A stretch of DNA of 64,000 nucleotides, taken from positions 62,001 through 126,000 of the forward strand of contig NZ_CP023408.1 in NCBI RefSeq assembly GCF_003665435.1, written 5' to 3'. The notes under the pieces were generated by a model, which was not told the DNA's origin, did no database searches, and worked only from the letters and a program-made list of their open reading frames with translations. Every line of letters starts with the position of its first letter. Position 1 is the stretch's first letter. This stretch comes from Streptomyces fungicidicus. GTDB lineage: Bacteria > Actinomycetota > Actinomycetes > Streptomycetales > Streptomycetaceae. A program made the translations under genes and the position numbers. Shown one piece after another: positions 1 to 8,867 of this stretch.

Positions 1-1353
1 GAACGGGCCTCCGGCCTCGAAGCGCTCTCCGTCGCCTGCACCGCGAAGGGCTGCGGAGCCGTCCGGGACCTGCTCGACATCCTCGGCACCCACGGTATGC
101 GCTGCTCGGGACGGAACCCGTGGCAGCGTGCCGGTGAAGCCGTCGACTGTCCCCGCCCGGTGCAGATCGTGCAGCGCACCGCCGGCAACCTCTACTACCC
201 GATCGTGCACTCCGCGCTCGACATCCCCGAGACCGACGTCCCCGCGCACACCGACGACGCGCTCGCGGACCAGGTCCGCGAACACCACCTCTGGGTGTCG
301 CTGTGCCGCGACCCCGCCTCGCCCCGTGCCCCCCTGTTCCGGCAGATGATCCAGGAGGACACGGCGGCCGACGACGGTCTGCTGGACGCACTCCTGGCCG
401 AGGAGACGGGCGGAACGAGCCCTGCCGTTACGGCTGCCGCGCCCGACGGCCCCGCACGGCCCGACCTGAGCCGGGAGGAATGGGCCGCGTTCACGGCACC
501 CGCCCCGCCCGCCACCCGTGACTTCGCCCTGCGCGAGACCACGCTCGGCCTGGCAGGCGAGACCGACGAACCCTGGGCCGGTCTCGCGAGCCGCTTCGGA
601 CGCGTCGTCCTCGCCGACCGGCTCCGTGAGGTCCGTGCCCTGTCCGGCTTCACCCGGGTTTCCCCGGACGCCGCCGTCGTTCCCGTCGACACCTCGCGCC
701 GGCTGAAGTGGCTGCCTGCCGTCGAGGTCTTCGGCGAGGGCATTTTCCTCACCCTCGACCAGGGCGAGCTGAAGGACTGGGAGGAGGACCCGGAGGTACG
801 CAGACGCGTCAAGGGCATGCGGGCCGACCTCGACCGCTCCTTCCAGAAGGACCGACTGCAGAACGTGACCGGTCCCGAACTCTCCCCGCGCTTCGTCCTG
901 TTGCACACCCTGGCCCACCTCGTGATCCGCCAGCTGTCCTTCGAGTCCGGCTACACGACGGCGAGCCTGCGCGAACGGATCTACGCCCGCCCCGAACAGG
1001 ACCAGTACGGCATCCTCGTCTACACCGCCGCGGGGGACGCCGAAGGAACCCTCGGCGGACTGGTCCGCCAGGGCGAGCCACCACGGCTCGCCGAAACGCT
1101 GCTGCGGATGGTCGAGTCCGCCGCCTGGTGCTCCGCCGACCCGCTGTGCGCCGAACACTCGGGGCAGGGCTTCGGCAACCTCAACCGGGCCGCCTGCCAC
1201 GCCTGCGCCCTGCTCCCGGAGACCAGCTGCGAGGCCGGTAACAGCCTCCTGGACCGGGCACTCGTCGTCGGCGGCGAACGGGTTCCCGGCTACCTGCAGT
1301 CGATCGTCACCGCGGCCCGCGCCGCCGCGGCGGGCGCCCTGGAGCGAACATGA
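1..1353 (+). CDS. DrmB-like DUF1998 (MZB) protein, 5' end outside window
   Basis: The frame is open from base 1, so the N-terminus lies outside the window and about 450 residues are visible. The C-terminal third is a typical DUF1998/MZB domain: HTLAHLVIRQLSFESGY, then YGILVYTAAGDAEGTLGG, then four cysteines in a WCSADPLC...CHACALLPETSC pattern that probably bind zinc. This domain defines DrmB of the DISARM anti-phage system and also occurs at the end of some helicases. The stop overlaps the next start (ATGA), so the two are co-translated. DrmB function is not biochemically settled; assignment to a defence role is inference from the domain and partner. An unusual point is that the partner is an SF1-type ATPase rather than the PLD-nuclease DrmC. 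Confidence 0.8.
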   Translation, partial: ERASGLEALSVACTAKGCGAVRDLLDILGTHGMRCSGRNPWQRAGEAVDCPRPVQIVQRTAGNLYYPIVHSALDIPETDVPAHTDDALADQVREHHLWVSLCRDPASPRAPLFRQMIQEDTAADDGLLDALLAEETGGTSPAVTAAAPDGPARPDLSREEWAAFTAPAPPATRDFALRETTLGLAGETDEPWAGLASRFGRVVLADRLREVRALSGFTRVSPDAAVVPVDTSRRLKWLPAVEVFGEGIFLTLDQGELKDWEEDPEVRRRVKGMRADLDRSFQKDRLQNVTGPELSPRFVLLHTLAHLVIRQLSFESGYTTASLRERIYARPEQDQYGILVYTAAGDAEGTLGGLVRQGEPPRLAETLLRMVESAAWCSADPLCAEHSGQGFGNLNRAACHACALLPETSCEAGNSLLDRALVVGGERVPGYLQSIVTAARAAAAGALERT

Positions 1354-2435
1354 CCATCAGCTACCTCGACCTGGACCCCGACCAGCGGGCCGGCCTCGAC
1401 AGTCTTCCCTTCGACGGCAACCACCTGGTCGGCGGGCCGCCTGGCAGCGGCAAGAGCGTGCTGGCCGCGCAGCGCGCGGCCATGCTCGCCCTCACCGGCA
1501 CCCCGGTGGTCCTGCTGACCTACTCCAACCTGCTGCGTCAGTCACTCGCCGGCACGGTGCACGCACTGGGCCCCGCGGACCGCTCGGTGCGCGTCATGAC
1601 CGCACACCGCTGGCTCGCCGAGTGGTACGGAGCCACGCCGCCGGGCAGTGGCGACGGCTGGTACGACTGGGACGCCCTCCACAACCGTGCAGCCGAGACC
1701 GCCCCCACCGTCGGACCCACGCTGGTCATCGACGAAGGCCAGGACCTGCCGCCGGAGTTCTACCTGCTCTGCCGCATGCTGGGCGCCCGTACGACCGTCT
1801 TCGCGGACCAGTGCCAGCGGCTCACCGATACCAACTCGACCCTCGACGAGATCGTCCGCAACCTCGGCCGGTGCACCCGGCACGAACTCGACGGCAATCA
1901 CCGCAACACCGAACAGATCGCATCCCTGGCGGCCCATTTCCACACCGGAGCCGACGTGCCGATCCTGCCCGCCCGCCAGGGACCGGTGCCGCGCCTACAC
2001 CGGTTCCACGAGCGGGGCGTCGCGGACCTGCTCGTCCTGCTCGCCGAGGCGCAGCCCAAGAAGAGCATCGGGGTGATCGCCGCGACCAAGCACACGCAGT
2101 TCTCGTTGCTCGGCAGCATCCAGAACCGTGCGCCCCGCCTGAAGCCGCAGCTGTACACGTCCGAGTCCAAGGGCGGTCAGTACCGCAACCTCGACCTCGG
2201 CTGGCCCGGCATCGTGATCGTGCACCGCCGCAGCGCGAAAGGGCTGAGCTTCGACACCGTCGTCATCCCCGACACCCACTGGGACGCGGGGACGGACCCC
2301 ACCTCCGCCACGTTGCGCATGTCGTACTACGTGATGGCCACCCGAGCGCGACAGGAACTGCACCTCGGCCATGAAGGGCAGTCGGAGCCGCCGCTCCTGG
2401 CGCAGATCAACCGCATGGACCTGCAACGGGGCTGA
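1350..2435 (+). CDS. SF1 helicase-type ATPase (UvrD/DUF2075-like), 361 aa
   Basis: Complete SF1 motif set in a compact protein: Walker A GPPGSGKS at residues 29-36, Walker B VIDEGQDL at about 126-133, a motif III-like FADQCQRL, an HRNTEQI element, a motif V-like SAKGLSFDTVVI and a motif VI-like MATRARQELHL near the C-terminus. At 361 residues it has the two RecA-like domains but little room for the 1B/2B subdomains of a processive helicase, so it may be a nucleic-acid-dependent switch or signalling ATPase. Start ATG at 1350 overlaps the stop of the DrmB-like gene by four bases. It is followed by a strong hairpin, so it is the last gene of its operon. Confidence 0.8.
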   Translation: MTISYLDLDPDQRAGLDSLPFDGNHLVGGPPGSGKSVLAAQRAAMLALTGTPVVLLTYSNLLRQSLAGTVHALGPADRSVRVMTAHRWLAEWYGATPPGSGDGWYDWDALHNRAAETAPTVGPTLVIDEGQDLPPEFYLLCRMLGARTTVFADQCQRLTDTNSTLDEIVRNLGRCTRHELDGNHRNTEQIASLAAHFHTGADVPILPARQGPVPRLHRFHERGVADLLVLLAEAQPKKSIGVIAATKHTQFSLLGSIQNRAPRLKPQLYTSESKGGQYRNLDLGWPGIVIVHRRSAKGLSFDTVVIPDTHWDAGTDPTSATLRMSYYVMATRARQELHLGHEGQSEPPLLAQINRMDLQRG

Positions 2436-2467
2436 CATGCGTCGATGGAACCGGTTCAGACAGACGT

Positions 2468-2503
2468 GCGGCGGGAAACCGGCCGGATGCCGGTCCCCGC
2501 CGC
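2468..2503. terminator. Hairpin between convergent genes
   Basis: Inverted repeat GCGGCGGG (2468-2475) and CCCGCCGC (2496-2503), with an inner CCGG/CCGG pairing. It lies between the 3' ends of the SF1 ATPase gene and the convergent GH81 gene, so it can serve both strands. Confidence 0.6.
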
Positions 2504-2517
2504 GGGCCTTGGACGGC

Positions 2518-5301
2518 TCAGCTGTAGGGGATCACCACCACCGACTTGTCCGTGCCCGTCTGGAGCTTCGAGGTGCCGTTGCCGATGGCGCTCCACACCT
2601 CGAGGCGCACGGTGCCGCCGTTGAGGTTGCCCGGGGTGCCCGTGGACGCCTTGAGGCCGCGCGCCTGCGTGTACTCCTCCCAGCCGGTGACCGGGTCGCT
2701 CGCGAAGTACTGGTACGTCTCGGTGCGGTCGAAGCTGCCGTCGCCGGTGAAGTCGTAGCTGATCCGGGCCTGTTGGCCGAGCCCGACCGTGGTGCCGGCG
2801 TCCACCTGGAGCCGGAAGGCGGTTCCCGCGCCCGGGGTGAGCGTGCCCTTCACGCCGCGGATCTCGTAGACGAGGGGCTGGTACGGGGTGCCGTCGCGGT
2901 TGGCGCCGCCGGCGGAGGCGATGGTGTCGCTGCCCACCGTGCCGCCGGTCGCCGTGGTCAGGGCGCCACCACTGCGCAGCTGGAAGGTGTTCCCGGTCGG
3001 CGGCTCCGGATCCGGGTCGGGGTCGGGGTCCGTGGAGCCGGTTCCCGTGCCGGTCGCGGTGGAACGGGCCGGTACGGAGAGGGTCTTGCCGTCGGAGAAG
3101 GTGACGGTGCGGGCCGTCGCCCCGTGGTTGTGGGCCGCGTAGGTCCTGGTCGAACCCTTGGTGAAGACGGCGGAGGTGGGGATGTCACCGGTCACGGTGG
3201 GGTCCGGTGCGCCGAGGGTGTCGAGGGTGTTGAGCCAGTGGTAGGTGTGCGCCTTCGACTCCCCGTCCTCGGGGGTGTAGTCGGCGTTGCCCGCGTCCCA
3301 CTTCGCCTTGGCGGTGGCGGGGTTTGCGAAGGACTGGAACTCCCAGAGGATGTCGCGCCATTCGACGGCCGGGCCGCCGTTCTCCCGTTCCATCTCGGCG
3401 ATGTTGCGCCGGATCGCCGCCTTCTCACCGCCGAGGTGGAGCGATCCGCCGGTCACGGGCAGGACGTTGATGCCGTGGATCTCCTCGGGGTTGGCGGTCC
3501 ACCAGGTGGAGTAGGCGGCGCCACTGCCCCACACCATGCCGGCCGTGTCGTGACCGAACGAGGACGGGAAGACCTGCTCGTCGGCGTCGAACCAGTACTG
3601 GGCGATGGACTCCGACTCGGTGGTCAGCAGGAAGGTGCCGAGGTCACGCAGCGAGGTGTCGCCGGTGGCGGAGCCCCACAGGATGAGGGCGGCGCTGAGG
3701 TTGGTGGACTCGGAGGAGGACTCCTGGTTGTTGCCGGCGGCGAACCCCTGGTGGCCGGAGGCCCAGCTGTGGCCCGCGTAGATGTCGAAGCCGCGCAGGA
3801 AGGGGAAGGCGGTGTCGGTGCGGCTGGGGTTGGCGGTGTCCCGCACGAGGGTCTTGACCATGCCGCCCCAGGCGGACTCGGCGGCCCAGGCCGGGTCGTA
3901 CTGGGCGACGATCGCCGCCGCGTAGACGTAGTAGCCGTAGTGGAAGTGGTGGTCGTTCAGCTCGGTGTCACTGCCGTAGGAGGCGGGGTAGCCGGTGAGG
4001 GTCTTCCAGTCCTTGTCATAGCTGAACTCGTTCGCGCCGCCTGCCGTGAACCAGTCCTGGAGCTTGCCCTTCATCAGGCCGAGCATCCGGTCGCGGACGG
4101 CGGTCTCACCGATCTGGTCGGCCACCGGGACGAGTTGGGCGAGGCGACCGAGGGCCTTGCCGGTCCAGTAGGTGTCGGCGGCTCCGGAGAAGGGGTCGGA
4201 GGCGTTGACGACGTCGTTCAGGTAGCCGCGCAGCCGGGCGGTGTCCACGCCGTTCGACTTGGGCAGCGCGGGCAGCACCGGCGCCGCCTTCTGGCGGGTG
4301 GTGAACGAGGCCGACTCGCGGACCTTCATGGTGCCGCGCGGCGAGACGTAGGTGTACGAGGTGAGCGGGTCCGTGGTGTTCAGCCACTGATGGCGGTAGA
4401 GGGCCTGGAGCGTGCCCCGCTCCGTGCCTTCCTTCGCCTCGGTGGTGAGCGTGTAGGTGGCCCCGACGGTGCCCCCGGTGTAGCTCCAGGTCACCTTGGA
4501 GCCGGTGACGAAGCTGTAGGCGTACTTCTTGAACGTCGCCAGCGCGCCGGTGGACGGCAGCACGGCGACGGAGAAGTAGTCCTTGGAGCCGAGGCCCGCG
4601 GTGACGGTGGACCCGGCGACGTTCCAGTCGCTGCCGGTCGGCGCGAACAGGGCGTAGTGGTGCCCGGCGACGGTGATGCCGAGGACGTTGCCCTGGTCGG
4701 CGAAGACGGTGGGCGCGTTTGCGGTGGTGATCTGGGCGTTGCCGCCGGAGCCCTTGGCGTACACGAACGGAGAGCCGTGGCCGATGGTGGTGCGCAGGGT
4801 GCGGGAGCCGTCGGACCAGTAGGGGGTGACCGTCCAGTCGGACCAGTCGTCGGCCTTGGTGTCGGGGGAGTTGAGGCCGGTCAGCCCGATGGTGAGGTCG
4901 CGCTTGTGCGCGTACTCGTACTGGCGGCCGTCGCCGACGATCGCGGGGGTCGTCGGGTAGCCGACGTCGAGCCCGCCGGCCGTGGCCTGGTAGGTGAGGG
5001 GGTGTCCGTACATGGGGGTGGAGTACGGGTTGTCGCCGTAGCGCTGGAAGGCCAGGGAGGACCACCAGTCGTTGGTCGGCACGGGCCGGTTCTTGGCGGC
5101 GGCGGTCACCTTGGGAGTGACCGGTGTTCCCGTGTTGGTGGTGGGGCCCGACGTGCCGGCGGGCCGGGTGTCGGAGTAACTTCCGGAGCCTACGGGGACG
5201 GTGGCGGCGGCCGCCGGTGCGGCGGCCGGGCCCAGGCCGACGAAGGCGAGGGCTGAGGCCAGCAGCAGAACGGTTGCCGGTCTGGTGCGTGGGGATGGCA
5301 T
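2518..5301 (-). CDS. Secreted GH81 endo-beta-1,3-glucanase with C-terminal CBM56-like domain
   Basis: 927 residues. Residues 1-33 form a Sec signal peptide ending in AAAPAAAAT. The catalytic GH81 module (about 70-720) has the family motifs DHHFHYGY at 450-457 and NNQESSSESTN at 524-534, which hold the acid and base residues. A repeated DP linker near residue 765 leads to a C-terminal domain of about 140 residues resembling CBM56, a beta-1,3-glucan binder. It should cleave beta-1,3-glucan (curdlan, laminarin, fungal wall glucan) outside the cell. Start ATG at 5299-5301. A 16-bp perfect palindrome lies 32 bp upstream and matches one in front of the GH16 glucanase at 43,997-45,403, suggesting control by one LacI-type repressor. 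Confidence 0.92.
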   Translation of the reverse strand: MPSPRTRPATVLLLASALAFVGLGPAAAPAAAATVPVGSGSYSDTRPAGTSGPTTNTGTPVTPKVTAAAKNRPVPTNDWWSSLAFQRYGDNPYSTPMYGHPLTYQATAGGLDVGYPTTPAIVGDGRQYEYAHKRDLTIGLTGLNSPDTKADDWSDWTVTPYWSDGSRTLRTTIGHGSPFVYAKGSGGNAQITTANAPTVFADQGNVLGITVAGHHYALFAPTGSDWNVAGSTVTAGLGSKDYFSVAVLPSTGALATFKKYAYSFVTGSKVTWSYTGGTVGATYTLTTEAKEGTERGTLQALYRHQWLNTTDPLTSYTYVSPRGTMKVRESASFTTRQKAAPVLPALPKSNGVDTARLRGYLNDVVNASDPFSGAADTYWTGKALGRLAQLVPVADQIGETAVRDRMLGLMKGKLQDWFTAGGANEFSYDKDWKTLTGYPASYGSDTELNDHHFHYGYYVYAAAIVAQYDPAWAAESAWGGMVKTLVRDTANPSRTDTAFPFLRGFDIYAGHSWASGHQGFAAGNNQESSSESTNLSAALILWGSATGDTSLRDLGTFLLTTESESIAQYWFDADEQVFPSSFGHDTAGMVWGSGAAYSTWWTANPEEIHGINVLPVTGGSLHLGGEKAAIRRNIAEMERENGGPAVEWRDILWEFQSFANPATAKAKWDAGNADYTPEDGESKAHTYHWLNTLDTLGAPDPTVTGDIPTSAVFTKGSTRTYAAHNHGATARTVTFSDGKTLSVPARSTATGTGTGSTDPDPDPDPEPPTGNTFQLRSGGALTTATGGTVGSDTIASAGGANRDGTPYQPLVYEIRGVKGTLTPGAGTAFRLQVDAGTTVGLGQQARISYDFTGDGSFDRTETYQYFASDPVTGWEEYTQARGLKASTGTPGNLNGGTVRLEVWSAIGNGTSKLQTGTDKSVVVIPYS

Positions 5302-5332
5302 GCGTCACCTCAAGTCGTGACAGGACAAGGCT

Positions 5333-5348
5333 CTGAGAGCGCTCTCAG
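5333..5348. promoter_or_regulatory. LacI-type operator upstream of GH81 gene
   Basis: Perfect 16-bp palindrome CTGAGAGCGCTCTCAG. It resembles the CebR box (TGGGAGCGCTCCCA) of Streptomyces LacI repressors. The inner 14 bases recur at 45,462-45,475 before the second beta-1,3-glucanase. The cognate repressor is not identifiable in this window. Confidence 0.75.
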
Positions 5349-5474
5349 ATGGCCGGAACGTAAAGCCCATGTAATGCACGTGTCAATGCCTTGAACGCAG
5401 TGGGTACGCGGCGAGCCCGTGATTCGTCAGATCTTCGCGTCACGCCCGGGCCCGGCGGGCACCTACGGTGGCCG

Positions 5475-5870
5475 TCACCACCGTAGGAACGCCAAGCGCG
5501 CGGCGCCTACGCCTTCGGCCCGCTGTCCGCGGTGTCCTTGACGGCGTCGGCCGACACCTCTGCGGACCTGCTTCGTCGACGGGTAGGAGCGCATCCGCTC
5601 CAGTCGCTGCCGCCAGGTGCGTTCGGGCGCGTGGCCGCCGTGCGCCGCCGCCGAACGCCGGCGCAGGATCCGGCCCTCGCGCTCGGCCCGCTCCATACGC
5701 AGGGCCTTGGAGAAGGAGGCCATCACCAGTCAGGCGATGACCGTCACCGGCGGGGCGAAGATGAGCGTCGCGTACTCCATGGTGGTGACCCCGCCGGCCA
5801 CCAGCATCGCGATGGTGAGTAGCGTGGTGAGGTCGTGAAGAACCGGCTGCACCTCGATGTCGGCCCGATC
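5475..5870 (-). pseudogene. Small membrane-protein remnant with in-frame TGA
   Basis: On the minus strand one frame reads as a small membrane protein: a polar start, a hydrophobic stretch (LTIAMLVAGGVTTMEYATLI then FAPPVTVIA), then a basic tail (MASFSKALRMERAEREGR) running to about 5475. A TGA at 5730-5732 interrupts it just where TGG (Trp) would fit. The real start is unclear and upstream sequence (5835-5951) belongs to a different gene fragment on the other strand. Either a decayed gene or a single-base difference; I do not recognise the family. Confidence 0.35.
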
Positions 5871-5951
5871 GACCGCAGTACCGAGGCCAGGTGTTCCGAC
5901 TTCGCGGCCGAGGGCAACGAGTTCTGCGTGCTGTGCACGTCGGCACCTTGA
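5835..5951 (+). pseudogene. C-terminal fragment of a VOC/glyoxalase-like gene
   Basis: A 38-codon frame starts with KNRLHLDV and ends with AAEGNEFCVL. These two pieces are the hallmarks of the last strand region of glyoxalase-like (VOC) proteins (KNRxHxDV ... DPEGNEFCVL), but the 40 or so residues that should lie between them are mostly missing. It is a deletion relic and not a gene. Confidence 0.5.
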
Positions 5952-6107
5952 AAGCGGGCCGTTGGTGAGGAGAGGGACGCCGGCCCAGAGCCCCGCGGCG
6001 GCCTTCCCTCGCTCGGCACGGCCGACCGTGCGCCGCGTCCGGCGCGGCGGGCAGAGCGCCGTCCGCGGACCGCCTGCGCCTCGCAGCCGATCCCCGGCAG
6101 CCGGGCG

Positions 6108-6929
6108 CTATACCTTCCTGGCCAGCCCGGCGGCGATGAGGCGTTCCCAGACGCTGAGTTGCCGTTCCGCGCCGCTCGCGGTCCATGGGTTGTCGACCGT
6201 GTCGGGACGCCACAAGGGTGCGGGGACGATTCCGGGGGCGAGGATCTCCAGGCCGTCCAGCAGGGAGGCGATCTCTTCGTCGGTGCGCCACCGGCCGCGG
6301 CCGAAGGTCTGCTGGAGGACCCGTTCGGCCTCCGCGGTCTCCGGGTTGTCGCCGGAACGGAAGTGGCTGACGAAGAAGTGGCTTCCGGAGGGCACGTGGT
6401 CCCGCCAGTGGCGGACGATTCCGGCAGGGTCCTCCTCGTCGTTGACGTGGTGGAGGACGGCGCTGAAGACGACGGCGACGGGGCAGTCGAAGTCGATGAG
6501 TTCCAGGGTGGCCGGGTGGGTGCGGACGCCTTCGGGGTCGCGTACGTCGGCCCGGACGACCCGGGTGCGGTCGTTCTGCTCCAGCAGCGCACAGCCGTGG
6601 ACCAGCACCTGGGGGTCGTTGTCGACGTATACGATCCGGGCCTCCGGGGCGTGCCGCTGCGCGACCTGGTGGACGTTGTCGGCGGTGGGCAGACCGCTGC
6701 CCAGATCGATGAACTGCCGCACGTCGGTGGTCGTGACGATCTCTGTGATCGCCCGTGTCAGTGCCGCGCGGTTGGCGAAGGCGATGGCCACCGAGCCGGG
6801 CAGGTCCCGCAGGAACACGTCGCCAATTTCCCGGTCCACGGCGTAGTTGTCCTTGCCGCCGAGCAGGTAGTCGTAGACGCGGGCGATGCTGGGCCTGGTG
6901 GAGTCGATCGAGGAGCCTTCAACCGTCAT
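6108..6929 (-). CDS. SAM-dependent methyltransferase, DUF574 (Methyltransf_19) family
   Basis: 273 residues, full length for the family. It has the DUF574 signature LLGGKDNYAVDR at residues 22-33, the SAM-binding motif I in FIDLGSGLPTADNVH at about 72-86, and an acidic residue in VYVDND for the ribose. DUF574 proteins are very abundant in Streptomyces, often paired with bld/whi-type regulators or in secondary-metabolism loci; substrates are mostly unknown. It is a single-gene unit: upstream (6930-7243) lies a divergent gene and downstream only relics. Start ATG at 6927-6929. Confidence 0.85.
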   Translation of the reverse strand: MTVEGSSIDSTRPSIARVYDYLLGGKDNYAVDREIGDVFLRDLPGSVAIAFANRAALTRAITEIVTTTDVRQFIDLGSGLPTADNVHQVAQRHAPEARIVYVDNDPQVLVHGCALLEQNDRTRVVRADVRDPEGVRTHPATLELIDFDCPVAVVFSAVLHHVNDEEDPAGIVRHWRDHVPSGSHFFVSHFRSGDNPETAEAERVLQQTFGRGRWRTDEEIASLLDGLEILAPGIVPAPLWRPDTVDNPWTASGAERQLSVWERLIAAGLARKV

Positions 6930-7243
6930 GCGGTCATCCTCCCCCGCGATGTCGCCCGCCCACCGGCGTTCGGGAATCCCCGGGCGAAGCGAATTCGGGG
7001 GCGCACGGGCCCCCGGCCGGCGGCCGCGCGAGGACCAGCCCGGCGGCGCGTCCCGCGTGGTCGGGCGGTGTTGTCTTGTCTCGACCGGTTCACGGTGCCG
7101 TCCCGGTTGTGCTCCGCCGGACTGCGCTCACCAGGGTGTCGGTTAGCGTTCCTCGCGGCAGGGGCGTACGTCCGTATGTTCGGTACGGCGTGGGCCCCTC
7201 CTGATGTGTGTTCCCGCTCCGACGCAACACGGGGGTAAGACGA
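6930..7243. other. Divergent intergenic region
   Basis: About 314 bases between the methyltransferase and the PQQ-propeller lipoprotein, which are transcribed away from each other. It must hold both promoters. I see no convincing palindrome or small gene in it. A GGGGG ribosome site at 7231-7235 fixes the start of the right-hand gene. Confidence 0.4.
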
Positions 7244-8527
7244 ATGGCCACGGGCAACGGCATGGTGCAGGGCAGATCGTTCAGGTCGTCCGGGACGGGC
7301 AGGCCCGCTTCCCGCCGGCGTGTGCTCCGGCTGGCCGGCGGCGGTCTCGCGCTGGCCGCCCTGGCCGCCGGTACGGCCGGCTGTGACGACGACGCCGTGG
7401 ACGTCGAGGATTCCGGCAGTGGCGGCGGCGAGCAGCCGAAGGGCGACGAGAAGGGCTCCGCCGACAGCGGCGGCAAGGGCGGGGACGGCAAGGCTCCCGC
7501 ACCGCTGTGGACGAGGACGACCTCTGCCGAAACCTACGGGGACAACGACGAGTTCGTGGTCGCGGGCGGCGCCGTGATCGCCAGTGGCAGCCCGCTCGCC
7601 GCCCTCGATACCGCGACCGGCAAGCAGAAGTGGTCCCTGCCGGGCGGCACGGTCCCCGGCGCGACCCTGCTGCTCGGCAAGGACACGCTGTACCTGGCCA
7701 GCAGCGAGTACGACGGCACCGTCATCGGCTACGCCCCGGCCTCCGGTAAGGAGACCTGGCGCAGCCGCCTGGGCAAGGACTACCGGCAGCCGCAGCCCAT
7801 CGCGGTGGACGAGAAGCAGGTGTACGTCATCGCCGAGATCCTCGAGGACGACGGGTCGTCGAAGACGAACGTCATCGCGGCCCTCGACAGCGCCTCGGGC
7901 AGGATCGCCTGGAAGGAACAGCGCGACCTCGGCACCGCGCAGAACGGCATCCACGCCGCCGTCCGCGGCCGCCACCTCGTCTACACCGACGTCAAGAAGA
8001 ATCTCACCGTGCGCGACACCGCCACGGGCGGCCAGGTGTGGACGCGGAAGACCACCAAGACGAACTACGGCTTCTTCGCCGTCCACGAGGACCTGGTGAT
8101 CGTCCCGCAGGAGAGGAACCTCCAGGCCTTCGCCCTGTCCGACGGCAAGGAGAAGTGGTCCCTGGAGGCGTCGGAGTTCGGCCTCTTCAGGGAGCCGGCC
8201 GTGGTGGACGACGTGCTCTACATCGCCGACAGCGCCAAGACGCTGCGGGCCGTCGATCCACGGACCGGCAAGCTGCTCTGGCAGTCCGAGGCCCTCGCGG
8301 ACGCGGGACTCCAGGTGCCGCGGCAGTACGTGAAGGCGGGCGACACCCTCTACGGCGCGACGGACCTCGACGAGAAGGGCGGCATCATCGCGCTGGACGC
8401 GAAGACCGGCGCGGTGCGCTGGACGTTCAACGACGGAACCGGCGACCACCACGCCTGGCTGGTGGCCACCGACGGCGAGCGCGTTTTTGCCCTGCACGGC
8501 ACCAAGTTGCACGCGCTGCCGGTGTGA
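7244..8527 (+). CDS. Tat-type lipoprotein with PQQ-like beta-propeller repeats
   Basis: 427 residues from ATG at 7244, preceded by GGGGGTAAG; an earlier in-frame ATG at 7208 lacks such a site. The N-terminus has a twin-arginine stretch (SRRRVLRLAGGG), a hydrophobic core and a cysteine in GTAGC that suits a lipobox, so it is probably exported by Tat and anchored on the outer face of the membrane. After a Gly/Ser/Lys linker come several PQQ-like blades (SPLAALDTATGKQKWSLPGG, ALDSASGRIAW, AFALSDGKEKWSLEA, AVDPRTGKLLW, ALDAKTGAVRWTF). Such domains are seen as protein-interaction platforms and in BamB-like or kinase sensor proteins; enzymatic PQQ binding is not implied. Ends the conserved-looking part before a decayed stretch. 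Confidence 0.85.
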   Translation: MATGNGMVQGRSFRSSGTGRPASRRRVLRLAGGGLALAALAAGTAGCDDDAVDVEDSGSGGGEQPKGDEKGSADSGGKGGDGKAPAPLWTRTTSAETYGDNDEFVVAGGAVIASGSPLAALDTATGKQKWSLPGGTVPGATLLLGKDTLYLASSEYDGTVIGYAPASGKETWRSRLGKDYRQPQPIAVDEKQVYVIAEILEDDGSSKTNVIAALDSASGRIAWKEQRDLGTAQNGIHAAVRGRHLVYTDVKKNLTVRDTATGGQVWTRKTTKTNYGFFAVHEDLVIVPQERNLQAFALSDGKEKWSLEASEFGLFREPAVVDDVLYIADSAKTLRAVDPRTGKLLWQSEALADAGLQVPRQYVKAGDTLYGATDLDEKGGIIALDAKTGAVRWTFNDGTGDHHAWLVATDGERVFALHGTKLHALPV

Positions 8528-8867
8528 CGCACGGCCCGGACGGATGGACGGCCGGACCGGCACACCGGCGCGAGAGGCAGTGTGCTCGCACAACAACACC
8601 CGGTTGGAAACGCTCGGTTTCGCCACCGGGGGGGGGGAGATGTTCCGCGGCACGGTCGCGCGGCTCGCCGGGCCACGACGGTGGGTGGCCGGGACACTGG
8701 CACGGCTCTCGGTTGCCTTGGCCACCACGGACGTCTCCCAACGACACGAGGTAATCTCGCAGTCATCGCCAATGCGGCCCGACGGGCTTCCGCTCCACCC
8801 CGGTGAAGTTTCGAAGGACAGGCCCCCACCCGCACGAGTCATATTGTGCTGCCTGGGGGGAAAGCCT
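8528..8867. other. Gene-free stretch with G10 homopolymer
   Basis: About 340 bases without a credible gene. It contains a run of ten G at 8628-8637, prone to slippage and sequencing error. The next readable coding signal begins at about 8868 and is a pseudogene. Confidence 0.4.

Noticed and set aside
2371..5256. A 961-codon open frame on the plus strand
   Set aside because: It is antisense to the GH81 gene; composition is Gly/Val/Arg-rich as expected from a high-GC shadow and no domain is readable.
8628..8637. G10 run as a phase-variation tract
   Set aside because: No intact gene spans it; it lies in non-coding sequence before a pseudogene.
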